A stretch of 64,000 nt of DNA from Pseudomonadota bacterium (GTDB lineage Bacteria; Pseudomonadota; Gammaproteobacteria; Steroidobacterales; Steroidobacteraceae), in the NCBI GenBank assembly GCA_023391815.1, contig JAEWAF010000089.1, positions 1-64,000 on the forward strand, in the 5' to 3' direction. The position numbers and the translations under genes are program-made. This document shows, piece by piece, positions 23,515 through 32,032 of this stretch; the first letter of the stretch is position 1, and each line of letters starts with the position of its first letter. The notes beneath the pieces were generated by a model. It saw only the letters and a program-made list of their open reading frames with translations, made no database searches and was not told the origin of the DNA.

Positions 23515-25605
23515 GTGGCCATCGATCTCGCCCAATTTCATGAAGCCTTTTTCGAGGAGAGCTTCGAAGCGCTCGACTCGATGGAGGCGGCCCTGCTCAA
23601 GCTCAACCTCGGCGCTCCCGAGCCGGAGCTGATCGGCACCATTTTCCGCGTCGCTCACTCCATCAAGGGCGGCAGCGCGACCTTCGGCTTCTCCGAAGTG
23701 GCCTCGTTCACTCACACTTGCGAAACCCTGCTCGATGAGCTGCGCGCCAATCGGATGCAGGTCACTCGTCACGTCACCGATCTGCTGTTGAAGTCGGTGG
23801 ACGTGATGCGCGAAATGCTCCGCTCGGTGCAGCGTAAGGAAGCGATCGACGCACAGCGCGTCGCCGACCTGCAGTTCGATCTGGAGCTAGCCATCGCGCA
23901 GAAGAATCAGCCCGCTGCTGCGCCGGCTCCGGTCGTCGAAGCCGCTCCGGCGCCTGCCGCCGTTGCAGCCGCCAAGCCCAAGGCCGCGCATCGTTGGCGC
24001 ATCAGTTTCCGTCCGTATCCTCAGCTGTTCGTGCACGGTAACGATCCGTTGCGCATGTTGCGTGAGTTGGGCGAGCTCGGTGCGCTCACCGTCAAGCTCG
24101 ATGGCAATGCGTTGCCGTCGCTCGAAGAGCTCGATCCGGAAGCATGCTACCTCGCCTGGGATCTCACGCTCGACACCGACGCCGCGCGCGAAGTGGTCAA
24201 TGGCGTGTTCGATTGGGCCGAGGGCGATTGCGATCTGAAGATCACCGAAGAAGAAGTGCCGGTGCAGGCTGCGGAGCCCGTCGCCGCCTCTGCTCCGGCG
24301 CCCGAAGCGAAGCCCTCGAACGTCGTCAACATCGCCGATGCCAAGCCGGCCGAAGCGCCCAAGGCGAGCGCCGACCACGCGCCTCATCCGGCCGCGTCCG
24401 AAGTGCAGACGAAGGCCGGCACCACCGACGGCGGCTCCATCCGCGTCAGCACCGAGAAGATCGATGAGCTGATGAACACCGTCGGCGAGCTGGTGATCAC
24501 GCAGTCCATGCTCACGCAGCTGGGCTCGAAGTTCACCGGTCATGTCGCCGAGCAGTTACGCTCGGGACTGGCGACGCTGGAAAGAAACGTTCGCGAGCTG
24601 CAGGAAAGCGTCATGCGCGTGCGCATGTTGCCGATCAGCTTCGTGTTCAGCCGCTTCCCGCGCATGGTGCGCGACTTGAGCGGTCGCCTCGGCAAGCACG
24701 TCGAATTGAAGATGACCGGCGACCAGACCGAGCTCGACAAGACGGTCATGGAAAAGATCGGCGATCCGCTGGTGCACCTGGTGCGTAACAGCGTCGATCA
24801 CGGTATCGAAATGCCCGACGTTCGCGCGGCCGCCGGCAAGCCGCAGACCGGCACCGTGTTTCTGAATGCGTATCACAAGGGCGGCAGCATCACCGTCGAA
24901 GTGGGTGACGACGGCGGCGGCCTGAACAAGGACAAGATCCTGAAGAAGGCGCGCGAGCGCAACCTGATCGGCGCCAATGAAACGCTCAGCGACGATCAGA
25001 TCTACGAGCTGATTTTCATGGCGGGCTTCTCGACCGCCGAACAGACCACGGATATTTCCGGCCGCGGCGTCGGCATGGATGTGGTGCGCAGGAACATCAA
25101 GGAGCTGGGCGGCACCATCGAAGTGAAGTCGACGCTCGGCAAGGGCTCGCGCTTCATCATCACGCTGCCACTGACGCTGGCGATCGTCGACGGCCAGTCG
25201 GTCGCGGTCGGCACCGAAACCTACATCGTGCCGCTGATCACCATCATCGAGTCGCTGCAACTGAAGCAGGGCATGGTGAATCGCGTCGCCGGCCAGGGCG
25301 AGGTGTTCTGGTTCCGGGACGGCTATGTGCCGGTGGTCCGCTTGCATGAAGTGTTCGGCGTCGAGCCGCGCACCACGCAGCTGCACGAGGGTTTGATCAT
25401 GGTCGTGGAAGGCGAGGGCCGCAAAGTCGGCTTGTTCGTCGACGACCTGCTCGGCCAGCAGCAAGTCGTCATCAAATCGTTGGAAACGAATTTCCGTCGC
25501 GTCGACGGCGTGTCGGGCGCGACCATCCTGGGTGATGGCGCCGTGGCACTGATTCTCGACGTGCCGGGCTTGATCAGAGTCGCCACGCAACGGTTGGCTG
25601 CGTAA
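23515..25605 (+). CDS. cheA: Chemotaxis histidine kinase CheA
   Basis: A 696-residue kinase starting at GTG. The Hpt domain (1-105) has H48 in AHSIKGGSATFGF. A P2-like domain follows at about 155-250 (HRWRISFRPYPQLFV), flanked by Ala/Pro linkers. The dimerisation helices start near 308 (STEKIDELMNTVGELVITQS). The ATP-binding domain has the N box HLVRNSVDHGIE near 420 and the G boxes DDGGGLN and SGRGVGMD. The CheW-like domain is at about 545-690. All catalytic parts are present. It phosphorylates CheY and CheB under MCP control. Confidence 0.97.
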   Translation: MAIDLAQFHEAFFEESFEALDSMEAALLKLNLGAPEPELIGTIFRVAHSIKGGSATFGFSEVASFTHTCETLLDELRANRMQVTRHVTDLLLKSVDVMREMLRSVQRKEAIDAQRVADLQFDLELAIAQKNQPAAAPAPVVEAAPAPAAVAAAKPKAAHRWRISFRPYPQLFVHGNDPLRMLRELGELGALTVKLDGNALPSLEELDPEACYLAWDLTLDTDAAREVVNGVFDWAEGDCDLKITEEEVPVQAAEPVAASAPAPEAKPSNVVNIADAKPAEAPKASADHAPHPAASEVQTKAGTTDGGSIRVSTEKIDELMNTVGELVITQSMLTQLGSKFTGHVAEQLRSGLATLERNVRELQESVMRVRMLPISFVFSRFPRMVRDLSGRLGKHVELKMTGDQTELDKTVMEKIGDPLVHLVRNSVDHGIEMPDVRAAAGKPQTGTVFLNAYHKGGSITVEVGDDGGGLNKDKILKKARERNLIGANETLSDDQIYELIFMAGFSTAEQTTDISGRGVGMDVVRRNIKELGGTIEVKSTLGKGSRFIITLPLTLAIVDGQSVAVGTETYIVPLITIIESLQLKQGMVNRVAGQGEVFWFRDGYVPVVRLHEVFGVEPRTTQLHEGLIMVVEGEGRKVGLFVDDLLGQQQVVIKSLETNFRRVDGVSGATILGDGAVALILDVPGLIRVATQRLAA

Positions 25606-25706
25606 CGCAGCCGCTCGACGGATCGGACGGGCGGGCGAGCACGGATTTTGTTTGAGGTTCACAAAAGCAAGTTGGGGCTCAAAAAGCGAGCTAAGGAATC
25701 GATCGT

Positions 25707-27443
25707 ATGAACACGTGGAATATTTCGGTGAAGGCCAAGCTGTTCGCGACGCTGGCGTTGACGGGGGTCGTGATGATCCTGGTGGGCGTCATCGGATTGA
25801 GCGGCACTAAATCTTCCAATTCCGACCTGGACGGAATTTTCTCGAATCGCTTCATGCCCACCGGCTGGGTGGGCACCATCGAGACGCATGAGCGCGCGGT
25901 GCTCGAGAAGGCCGAGGAAGTGGTCATCCGTCAGGATGCCGCCGGCGTCAAGGCGGCGCTCGATCTGCTCCAGGAACGTCAGGGCGAAGTGAAAGAGCTG
26001 TTGCTGAAGCTCGAAGCCACCGATCTCACCGACAAGGAGCGCCAGATCGTCGAGCAGTTCCGCGGCTTCGGTGCCGACGTGCTCAGCCTCGTGCAGGAAG
26101 CGATGCTCGCCGCGCAGGCCGGCAACTTCAGCGGCGCCGAAAGCACGCTGATCGAGAAGGCCCGTCCGGCCTACGAGAAGCTGAACACCGCCGGCGACAA
26201 TCTGCTCAAGACGCAGATCGAAGTGGCGCAACAGATGCGCACCACCGCCGACGCCAAGTTCAAGAAGTCCAGCGCCTTCATCATCGGCGCCATCGTGGTC
26301 GGCATCGGTCTGTCGGGTCTGCTCGGCCTGTTGATCATCCGCTCCATCGTCAGCACGTTGAACACGGCGGTGAACATCGCCGACCGGATCGCCAGCGGCG
26401 AGCTGGGCAACGACGTGCGCGTCGAGAGCAGCGACGAGCTCGGTCGTCTGCTCGAAGCGCTCAAGCGCATGGACGGCAAACTGGTTGAAATCGTCGGCGG
26501 CGTGCGCGGAAGCGCGGACGCGGTCGGTGCGGCGGCTCGTCAGCTGTCCCACGGCAACGACGATCTGTCGCAGCGTACGCAGGAACAGGCGGCCGCTCTG
26601 GAAGAAACCGCTTCCAGCATGGAGCAGATGACCGCGACGGTGAAACAGAACGCGGACAACGCGCGTCAGGCCAATCAGCTGGCCGTGGGTGCTCGCGAGC
26701 AGGCCGAAAAGGGCGGGGCAGTGGTGCAGCGTGCGATCGCCGCGGTGGGCGAGATCAACAACTCCAGCCGCAAGATCGCCGACATCATCGGCGTGATCGA
26801 CGAGATCGCGTTCCAGACGAATCTGCTCGCGTTGAACGCGGCCGTTGAAGCGGCGCGTGCCGGCGAACAGGGCCGCGGCTTCGCAGTGGTCGCCACCGAA
26901 GTCCGCAACCTCGCTCAGCGCAGCGCCAGCGCCGCGAAGGAAATCAAAGGTCTCATCAACGACTCGGTCGACAAGGTCAAGGTCGGCTCGGAGCTGGTGG
27001 ATGAGTCCGGCAAGACGCTCTCGGAGATCATGGAAAGCGTCAAGAAAGTCACCGACATCGTCGCCGAGATCGCGGCCGCGTCCGAAGAACAGTCGGCGGG
27101 CATCGAGCAGGTGAACAACGCCGTGAGCCAGATGGACAACGTCACTCAGCAGAACGCCGCACTGGTGGAAGAGGCGTCCGCGGCCAGCAAGTCGATGGAG
27201 CAGCAGTCCGGCACGCTGGTTACGCAGATTGGTTACTTCCGTCGCGCCGATGGCAGCGGCATCACCGGTTCGGGCTCGCATACGACTGCTGAAGTCGTGC
27301 GTGCCGCCACGCCGGCCGCTCGTCCGCGTCCGCAGGCGGTCCGCAAGGCCGGCCTGGGTGCGAACAAGCCGAAGGCGGTTGCTTCGTCTCCGGCGCCCCT
27401 GGCCCGCGCCAGCGGCGACGACAGCCAGTGGAGCGATTTCTAA
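25707..27443 (+). CDS. Methyl-accepting chemotaxis protein 1
   Basis: A 578-residue transmembrane receptor. TM1 is at about residues 12-33 and TM2 at about 187-211 (SSAFIIGAIVVGIGLSGLLG), with a four-helix-bundle type periplasmic sensor between. A HAMP domain follows, and then the signalling hairpin with the tip EIAFQTNLLALNAAVEAARA near 365. The last residues, QWSDF, fit the xWxxF pentapeptide that tethers CheR and CheB. It lies in the che operon 101 bases after cheA, so it is likely the main receptor for this CheA. Its ligand is unknown. Confidence 0.95.
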   Translation: MNTWNISVKAKLFATLALTGVVMILVGVIGLSGTKSSNSDLDGIFSNRFMPTGWVGTIETHERAVLEKAEEVVIRQDAAGVKAALDLLQERQGEVKELLLKLEATDLTDKERQIVEQFRGFGADVLSLVQEAMLAAQAGNFSGAESTLIEKARPAYEKLNTAGDNLLKTQIEVAQQMRTTADAKFKKSSAFIIGAIVVGIGLSGLLGLLIIRSIVSTLNTAVNIADRIASGELGNDVRVESSDELGRLLEALKRMDGKLVEIVGGVRGSADAVGAAARQLSHGNDDLSQRTQEQAAALEETASSMEQMTATVKQNADNARQANQLAVGAREQAEKGGAVVQRAIAAVGEINNSSRKIADIIGVIDEIAFQTNLLALNAAVEAARAGEQGRGFAVVATEVRNLAQRSASAAKEIKGLINDSVDKVKVGSELVDESGKTLSEIMESVKKVTDIVAEIAAASEEQSAGIEQVNNAVSQMDNVTQQNAALVEEASAASKSMEQQSGTLVTQIGYFRRADGSGITGSGSHTTAEVVRAATPAARPRPQAVRKAGLGANKPKAVASSPAPLARASGDDSQWSDF

Positions 27444-27454
27444 AACATCGAGAG

Positions 27455-27488
27455 CCGGGCGCCTCACGACATAAGTGAGCGCGCCCGG
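27455..27488. other. Strong hairpin between MCP 1 and cheW
   Basis: CCGGGCGCCTCAC (27455-27467) pairs with GTGAGCGCGCCCGG (27475-27488), leaving one bulged G and a 7-base loop. No T tract follows, so it is at most a weak terminator. It may protect or separate the upstream and downstream messages. Confidence 0.55.
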
Positions 27489-27522
27489 AGCCGGCGCAGC
27501 ACCGATACAGCGAATGTCTTAC

Positions 27523-27549
27523 TCAGTGTGTGCTGCGAAACGCCGATAC
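27523..27549 (+). promoter_or_regulatory. Possible internal sigma-28 promoter before cheW
   Basis: TCAG, 15 bases, GCCGATAC (27542-27549). The -10 box matches seven of eight consensus positions and the -35 box is weaker. It would give cheW-cheR-cheD-cheB their own FliA-dependent start after the hairpin. Confidence 0.45.
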
Positions 27550-27622
27550 ATTTTTTGAGCGCTGTCACCGACGCCGGCGGGTTGCCGGGTCCGAACGCGA
27601 CAGACAGTAGGAGATTCGTTTC

Positions 27623-28129
27623 ATGACCAATCAAGTTGCCGCGCAGATCGATGCCGCCGCCGCCGGTTCGAACCAGGTGCTGACCTTCACCCTGGGCGAC
27701 GAAACGTACGGCGTGGACATCCTGCGAGTGCAGGAAATTCGTGGCTGGTCTCCGGTCACGCGCATCCCGCAGGCACCCAGCCACGTGCTCGGCGTTTTGA
27801 ACCTGCGCGGCTCGATCGTTCCGATCGTCGACCTGCGCATGCGCTTCAACCTGCAGCATGCCGAATACACCCCGCTCACCGTCATCATCGTGCTGTCGGT
27901 GCAGTCGGCGACCGGCCGTCGCGATTTCGGCGTGGTGGTCGATGGCGTCTCCGACGTGATCGACGTGGCCGCGAACGACGTGAAGCCGGCTCCTGAGTTC
28001 GGCTCGCACGTGAGCACCGAGTTCATCGAAGGTTTGGCCGCGGTGTCGGGCCGCATGGTAATGCTGCTCGACATCGATCAACTGATCGGCGCGGATGTCA
28101 CGGGAGTGGCGCTGAGCCCCGCAGCCTAA
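27623..28129 (+). CDS. cheW: Chemotaxis coupling protein CheW
   Basis: A 168-residue adaptor that links MCPs to CheA. The fold is marked by VLTFTLGDETYGVDILRVQE, the conserved LNLRGSIVPIVDLR block and VVVDGVSDVIDV. The N-terminus has about 15 extra Ala-rich residues. AGGAG lies upstream of the ATG. It stands 179 bases after MCP 1, a larger gap than elsewhere in the operon, and the gap contains a hairpin and a possible promoter. Confidence 0.96.
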   Translation: MTNQVAAQIDAAAAGSNQVLTFTLGDETYGVDILRVQEIRGWSPVTRIPQAPSHVLGVLNLRGSIVPIVDLRMRFNLQHAEYTPLTVIIVLSVQSATGRRDFGVVVDGVSDVIDVAANDVKPAPEFGSHVSTEFIEGLAAVSGRMVMLLDIDQLIGADVTGVALSPAA

Positions 28130-28145
28130 TCGATGAAATGTGAAT

Positions 28146-28177
28146 AACGGCTCGCGAGGGCCACCTTGCGAGCCGTT
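28146..28177. other. Strong hairpin between cheW and cheR
   Basis: AACGGCTCGC (28146-28155) and GCGAGCCGTT (28168-28177) form a perfect 10-bp stem. A G-U pair and three more pairs extend it to a GCCA tetraloop. There is no following T tract. In this position it could be a processing or stability element, or a partial attenuator. Confidence 0.55.
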
Positions 28178-28200
28178 GGTCACACGCCGAATCAGTCCAT

Positions 28201-29082
28201 ATGCCGACCCTAGCTTCATCCGCTTCGCCCGCCGACTCCGCGCATTATGGACCTCAGCTCGGCGATGCCGAGTTCGACTTCATCCGCCACGTCGTCGGCG
28301 AGAACGCCGGCATCGTGCTCGGCCCCAACAAGCGCCAACTGGTGCAAGGGCGATTGGCGCGACGCCTGCGCGAGCTGGGGCTGCCGAGCTACGAAGCCTA
28401 TTGCGAATATCTGCGCGACGCAGGGCCGGAGGAATTGGTCGGGCTGATCAACGCGATCACCACCAACGTCACCTCGTTCTTCCGCGAGAACCATCATTTC
28501 GAGGCGCTGGCCTCTTACATGCTGCCCGAAGCGATGAAGCGCAACGCCGCTTCGCGCCGCCTGCGCATCTGGTCGGCCGGGTGCTCGACAGGTGAAGAGC
28601 CGCACTGTATCGCGATGGTCGCCGCCGAAGTGCTGCCGTCCTCGCCGCGCTACGATTTCAAGATTCTCGCCACCGATATCGACAGCGACGTGGTGGCCGC
28701 GGCGACCTCCGGCATCTACCCCGTCGATCGCATGTCGAGCGTGTCGCAGGAGCGCTTGAAACGGTTCTTCCAGAAAGGCAGCGGCGAGCATGAAGGCTGC
28801 GCCGTCGCCAAGACGGAGCTCAAGTCGATGATTACGTTCCGCACGCTCAACCTGCTGCACGCATGGCCCATGAAAGGCCCGTTCGACGTGATCTTCTGTC
28901 GCAACGTGATGATCTATTTCGACCAACCGACGCGCGAGAAGCTGGTGAACCGCTTCAGCGAAATGCTCGTGCCGGGCGGTTACCTGTGCATCGGTCACTC
29001 GGAATCCATTCATGCAGGCAGCGCGCCCTTCAAGCTGGTCGGCAAAACCATCTACCGTCGCAACGGGGGCGCCCATGGCTGA
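28201..29082 (+). CDS. cheR: Chemoreceptor methyltransferase CheR
   Basis: A 293-residue S-adenosylmethionine-dependent enzyme that methylates glutamates of MCPs. The N-terminal helical domain (LVQGRLARRLRELGLPSYEAY) precedes the catalytic domain with the SAM loop IWSAGCSTGEEPHCIAM and the FDVIFCRNVMIYFD block. The beta-subdomain that docks on the MCP pentapeptide is present (about residues 200-220). A tether-dependent CheR fits the xWxxF ends of MCPs 1 and 2. It overlaps cheD by 8 bases. Confidence 0.96.
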   Translation: MPTLASSASPADSAHYGPQLGDAEFDFIRHVVGENAGIVLGPNKRQLVQGRLARRLRELGLPSYEAYCEYLRDAGPEELVGLINAITTNVTSFFRENHHFEALASYMLPEAMKRNAASRRLRIWSAGCSTGEEPHCIAMVAAEVLPSSPRYDFKILATDIDSDVVAAATSGIYPVDRMSSVSQERLKRFFQKGSGEHEGCAVAKTELKSMITFRTLNLLHAWPMKGPFDVIFCRNVMIYFDQPTREKLVNRFSEMLVPGGYLCIGHSESIHAGSAPFKLVGKTIYRRNGGAHG

Positions 29083-29707
29083 CAAACCCGTCCTGGCGAA
29101 GGTGTTGCCGGGCTTCGAAAACATCCGCCGTTACACCAATCCGCAGGGTCAGGTCATCGCCAAGCTGTTGCCGGGCGACTTCTATGTGACCACTTACGAC
29201 GAAGTGCTCGATACCGTGCTCGGCTCGTGCGTCTCGGCCTGCATCCGAAACGCGAAGCTCGGCATCGGCGGCATGAATCATTTCATGTTGCCCCGACCGA
29301 GCGGCAACGGTCACGACACGTGGGAGACCGGCGCCGCCGGCCGGGCCACGCGTTACGGCAGCGCCTCGATGGAACAACTGATCAACCGCATCCTGAAGGC
29401 CGGCGGCACCCGCGCCGATCTGGAAGTGAAGATCTTCGGCGGGGGTCGCGTGTTGAAGACGCTGACCGACGTGGGCGACCACAATGTGACTTTCGTGCGC
29501 GAGTTCCTCAAGCAGGAAGGCTTGCGCGTGACTTCCGAGGACGTGGGCGATACCTGCCCGCGCCACGTGCAGTATTTCCCATTGACTGGCCGCGTTCGGG
29601 TGCGTCATCTGACCTCGAGCTATACCAGGGACGTGGCCTCGCAAGAACAGCAATTCCTCAAGGGCCTGGAGAAGACGCCAGTGGCCGGCGAGATCGATCT
29701 GTTCTGA
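29075..29707 (+). CDS. cheD: Chemoreceptor glutamine deamidase CheD
   Basis: A 210-residue deamidase that converts receptor glutamines to glutamates. The catalytic Cys is in TVLGSCVSACI, and the His is in GIGGMNHFMLP. KIFGGGRVL and CPRHVQYFPLTGRVRV are further family blocks. The ATG at 29075 overlaps the end of cheR, and the longer frame upstream is inside cheR. The order cheR-cheD-cheB is common in proteobacteria. Confidence 0.95.
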   Translation: MADKPVLAKVLPGFENIRRYTNPQGQVIAKLLPGDFYVTTYDEVLDTVLGSCVSACIRNAKLGIGGMNHFMLPRPSGNGHDTWETGAAGRATRYGSASMEQLINRILKAGGTRADLEVKIFGGGRVLKTLTDVGDHNVTFVREFLKQEGLRVTSEDVGDTCPRHVQYFPLTGRVRVRHLTSSYTRDVASQEQQFLKGLEKTPVAGEIDLF

Positions 29708-29721
29708 GGGCAGACCTGATC

Positions 29722-30825
29722 ATGGCCATCAAACTTCTGATCGTCGACGACTCGGCCCTGGTGCGCAAGCTGCTGAGCGAAATGCTCAGCAAGGATCGCG
29801 ACATCGAAATCGTCGGGACGGCGACCGATCCGTACGCGGCGCGCGAGAAGATCAAACAACTCAATCCGGACGTCATCACGCTCGACGTGGAAATGCCCCG
29901 GATGGACGGCGTCACGTTCCTCGAGAATCTGATGCGATTGCGGCCGATGCCGGTGGTGATGGTGTCGTCGCTGACCGCGCAGGGCGCCGATGTCACTTTG
30001 CGCGCGCTGGAGCTGGGCGCGATCGATTTCGTCACCAAGCCGAAAGTGGACCTGGCGGGCAGCCTGGAGAAATATGCCGACGAGCTGATCGCGAAAGTGA
30101 AGGTCGCGGCCAAGGCACGCGTCAACGCCCGTGTGTCGGCACCGAAGCCGGCGTCGCTGCATCCCGAACAGCGTCGCAGCGCCGATGCGGTGTTGCCGGC
30201 CGGGAGCAGCCGACGTTTCCTCCGCACGACCGATCGAATCATCGCCATCGGTGCCTCGACGGGCGGCACCGAAGCGATTCGCGAAGTGCTCGAATCGTTG
30301 CCGCCGGACGCGCCGGCCGTGGTGATCTCTCAGCACATTCCCGCGGCTTTCAGCAAACCGTTCGCCGAGCGCATGAATCGTTGCTCGCCCATGTCGGTGT
30401 GCGAGGCCAGCGATGGTCAATACATTCTTCCCGGTCACGTTTACATCGCGCCCGGCGACCAGCACCTGCTGGTGGAGCGCGACGGCGCGCGCTATCGCTG
30501 CAAGCTCAGCAACGGCCCGCATGTGAATCGTCATCGTCCCAGCGTGGATGTGATGTTCCGCTCGGTCGCGCAGAACGTCGGCCCGAACGCGGTCGGCGTG
30601 ATTCTCACCGGCATGGGCGACGACGGCGCCCGCGGCTTGAAAGAAATGCTGGAAATCGGCGCGCCGACCATCGCTCAGGACGAGGCGAGCAGCGTGGTCT
30701 GGGGCATGCCCGGCGCCGCCGTGAAAATGGGGGCCGCCCAGCACGTGTTGCCTTTACATCGGGTCGCCAGCGAGGTGCTGCAACTGACCGCCGATCAGCC
30801 CGGCGGCAAGCTGGCGCACGGCTGA
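29722..30825 (+). CDS. cheB: Chemoreceptor methylesterase CheB
   Basis: A 367-residue methylesterase/deamidase regulated by phosphorylation. The receiver domain (1-120) has D55 in VITLDVEMPRMDG. A linker of about 55 residues leads to the CheB catalytic domain with Ser in IAIGASTGGTEA, His in ISQHIPAAF and Asp in LTGMGDDGARG. It ends the che operon. The long ORF upstream in the same frame is not part of the protein. Confidence 0.97.
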   Translation: MAIKLLIVDDSALVRKLLSEMLSKDRDIEIVGTATDPYAAREKIKQLNPDVITLDVEMPRMDGVTFLENLMRLRPMPVVMVSSLTAQGADVTLRALELGAIDFVTKPKVDLAGSLEKYADELIAKVKVAAKARVNARVSAPKPASLHPEQRRSADAVLPAGSSRRFLRTTDRIIAIGASTGGTEAIREVLESLPPDAPAVVISQHIPAAFSKPFAERMNRCSPMSVCEASDGQYILPGHVYIAPGDQHLLVERDGARYRCKLSNGPHVNRHRPSVDVMFRSVAQNVGPNAVGVILTGMGDDGARGLKEMLEIGAPTIAQDEASSVVWGMPGAAVKMGAAQHVLPLHRVASEVLQLTADQPGGKLAHG

Positions 30826-30947
30826 TCCCGAAAAACGGACAGATCTAAGAGCTGTCCCTTGTCGAAATGCCAACGGCGCCGCAGACCGTGAGAAGCACGT
30901 CGCAGTAGAGTTCGTACATATTCCGTCCGACTGCCCTAAACGCGACC

Positions 30948-31847
30948 ATGAGCACTGCACATAACGCCTATCAGGCCGCCCAACAAGCTCAGATGAGCGC
31001 CGGCTCCGAGCCCAACTCCGCGTTTGCGTTCGTGAGCGAGCTGGCCGTGGAAGTCTCCAGCGGCAAAGTCGAGCTGCCCTCGTTCCCGGACGTGGCCGTG
31101 CGGGTCCGCAAGGTGCTGGCGGACGAACATGTCTCCAACGACCAGATCGCCCGAGTGGTCGGCTCCGAAGCGGGGCTCGCGGCTCGCGTCTTCACGCTCG
31201 CCAACTCGGCGGCCTTGAATCGGAGCGGTCGCTCCGTCGCCGATCTGAAGACCGCGGTGAATCGCATCGGTCACAACAATGTGCGTACCGCCGCCGTGTC
31301 GTTCGCTATCGCGCAGCTGCGCAAGGCGAGCGAGCTGAAACATATCTCCAAGGAGCTCGAAGCGCTTTGGCAGGAGGCCACCACCGTGGCCGCGCTCGCC
31401 TATGCGGTCGCTTCGCGGGCCAGCGTGAATGCCGACGAGTCGATGCTCGCGGGCCTGCTCCACAACGTCGGCAAGATCTACATTCTCGCCCGGGCTCACA
31501 AACATCCGTTCTTCAAGGAACCCGAGACGCTGCAACAGTTACTGCGTGACTGGCATGCCAACGTCGGCAAAGCCATCGTGGAGAACTGGGGCTTCCCGGA
31601 GCACATCGCCGAAGCCATCGGCGAGCACGAGAACATCGAACGCGTCAACGACGAGCGCGACGTGACCGACGTGCTGACCGTGGCGGTGATGATGGCCGGC
31701 TTCTTCGGACACGAGGCCGATCTGGAGCTCAACATGCAGGGCGTGAAATCGTTCTGGCGCCTCGGCCTCGATAACCAGAAGTGCGTGCATGTCATGCGCG
31801 ATTGCGCCGAAGAGATCAGCGCGCTGCGCACGGCGCTCGGCGACTGA
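30948..31847 (+). CDS. HDOD domain protein
   Basis: A 299-residue protein with an HDOD domain over about residues 35-240: LPSFPDVAVRVRKVLADE, DQIARVVGSEAGLAARVF and AGLLHNVGKIYIL. The domain resembles HD phosphohydrolases but lacks the paired HD metal ligands (HN in place of HD), so it is probably a signalling or scaffolding module. HDOD genes often sit beside chemotaxis and motility genes. It is 122 bases after cheB and is closed by a clear terminator, so it may be the last gene of the operon or have its own promoter. Confidence 0.9.
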   Translation: MSTAHNAYQAAQQAQMSAGSEPNSAFAFVSELAVEVSSGKVELPSFPDVAVRVRKVLADEHVSNDQIARVVGSEAGLAARVFTLANSAALNRSGRSVADLKTAVNRIGHNNVRTAAVSFAIAQLRKASELKHISKELEALWQEATTVAALAYAVASRASVNADESMLAGLLHNVGKIYILARAHKHPFFKEPETLQQLLRDWHANVGKAIVENWGFPEHIAEAIGEHENIERVNDERDVTDVLTVAVMMAGFFGHEADLELNMQGVKSFWRLGLDNQKCVHVMRDCAEEISALRTALGD

Positions 31848-31871
31848 CCGGCGATTCGTTCGATCCCATCC

Positions 31872-31908
31872 ACGCCCGCCGGTTTGCACCACCGGCGGGC
31901 GTTTTCAT
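31872..31908 (+). terminator. Rho-independent terminator after the HDOD gene
   Basis: ACGCCCGCCGGT (31872-31883) and ACCGGCGGGCGT (31891-31902) form a perfect 12-bp stem with a 7-base loop, followed by TTTTCATT. It ends the che-HDOD transcript. Confidence 0.88.
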
Positions 31909-31972
31909 TGGCGCGTCCGAAATTCACCGGCGGGCTCCCATCAGGCCCACCCTGATTCCAACCTTCCGGTAT

Positions 31973-31999
31973 TCAATGTCGACCCCGTAAGGTCGATAG
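31973..31999 (+). promoter_or_regulatory. Sigma-28 promoter of MCP 2
   Basis: TCAA (31973-31976), exactly 15 bases, GTCGATAG (31992-31999). The spacing matches the FliA consensus and six of eight -10 bases agree. It lies 33 bases before the ATG, right after the terminator, as expected for an independently transcribed receptor gene. Confidence 0.6.
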
Positions 32000-32032
32000 A
32001 CCCTTTGGGGAAATACTGATGGGTAGATTTTT

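Noticed and set aside
25679..25705. Possible sigma-28 promoter just before MCP 1 (TCAA-N15-ATCGATCG)
   Set aside because: Only about half of the -10 bases match and it ends two bases before the ATG, which would leave almost no leader.
25659..27467. 602-codon open frame on the strand opposite MCP 1
   Set aside because: It is a high-GC shadow of the MCP coding sequence; similar long antisense frames occur opposite flhF, leuS, yhdP and the other MCPs.
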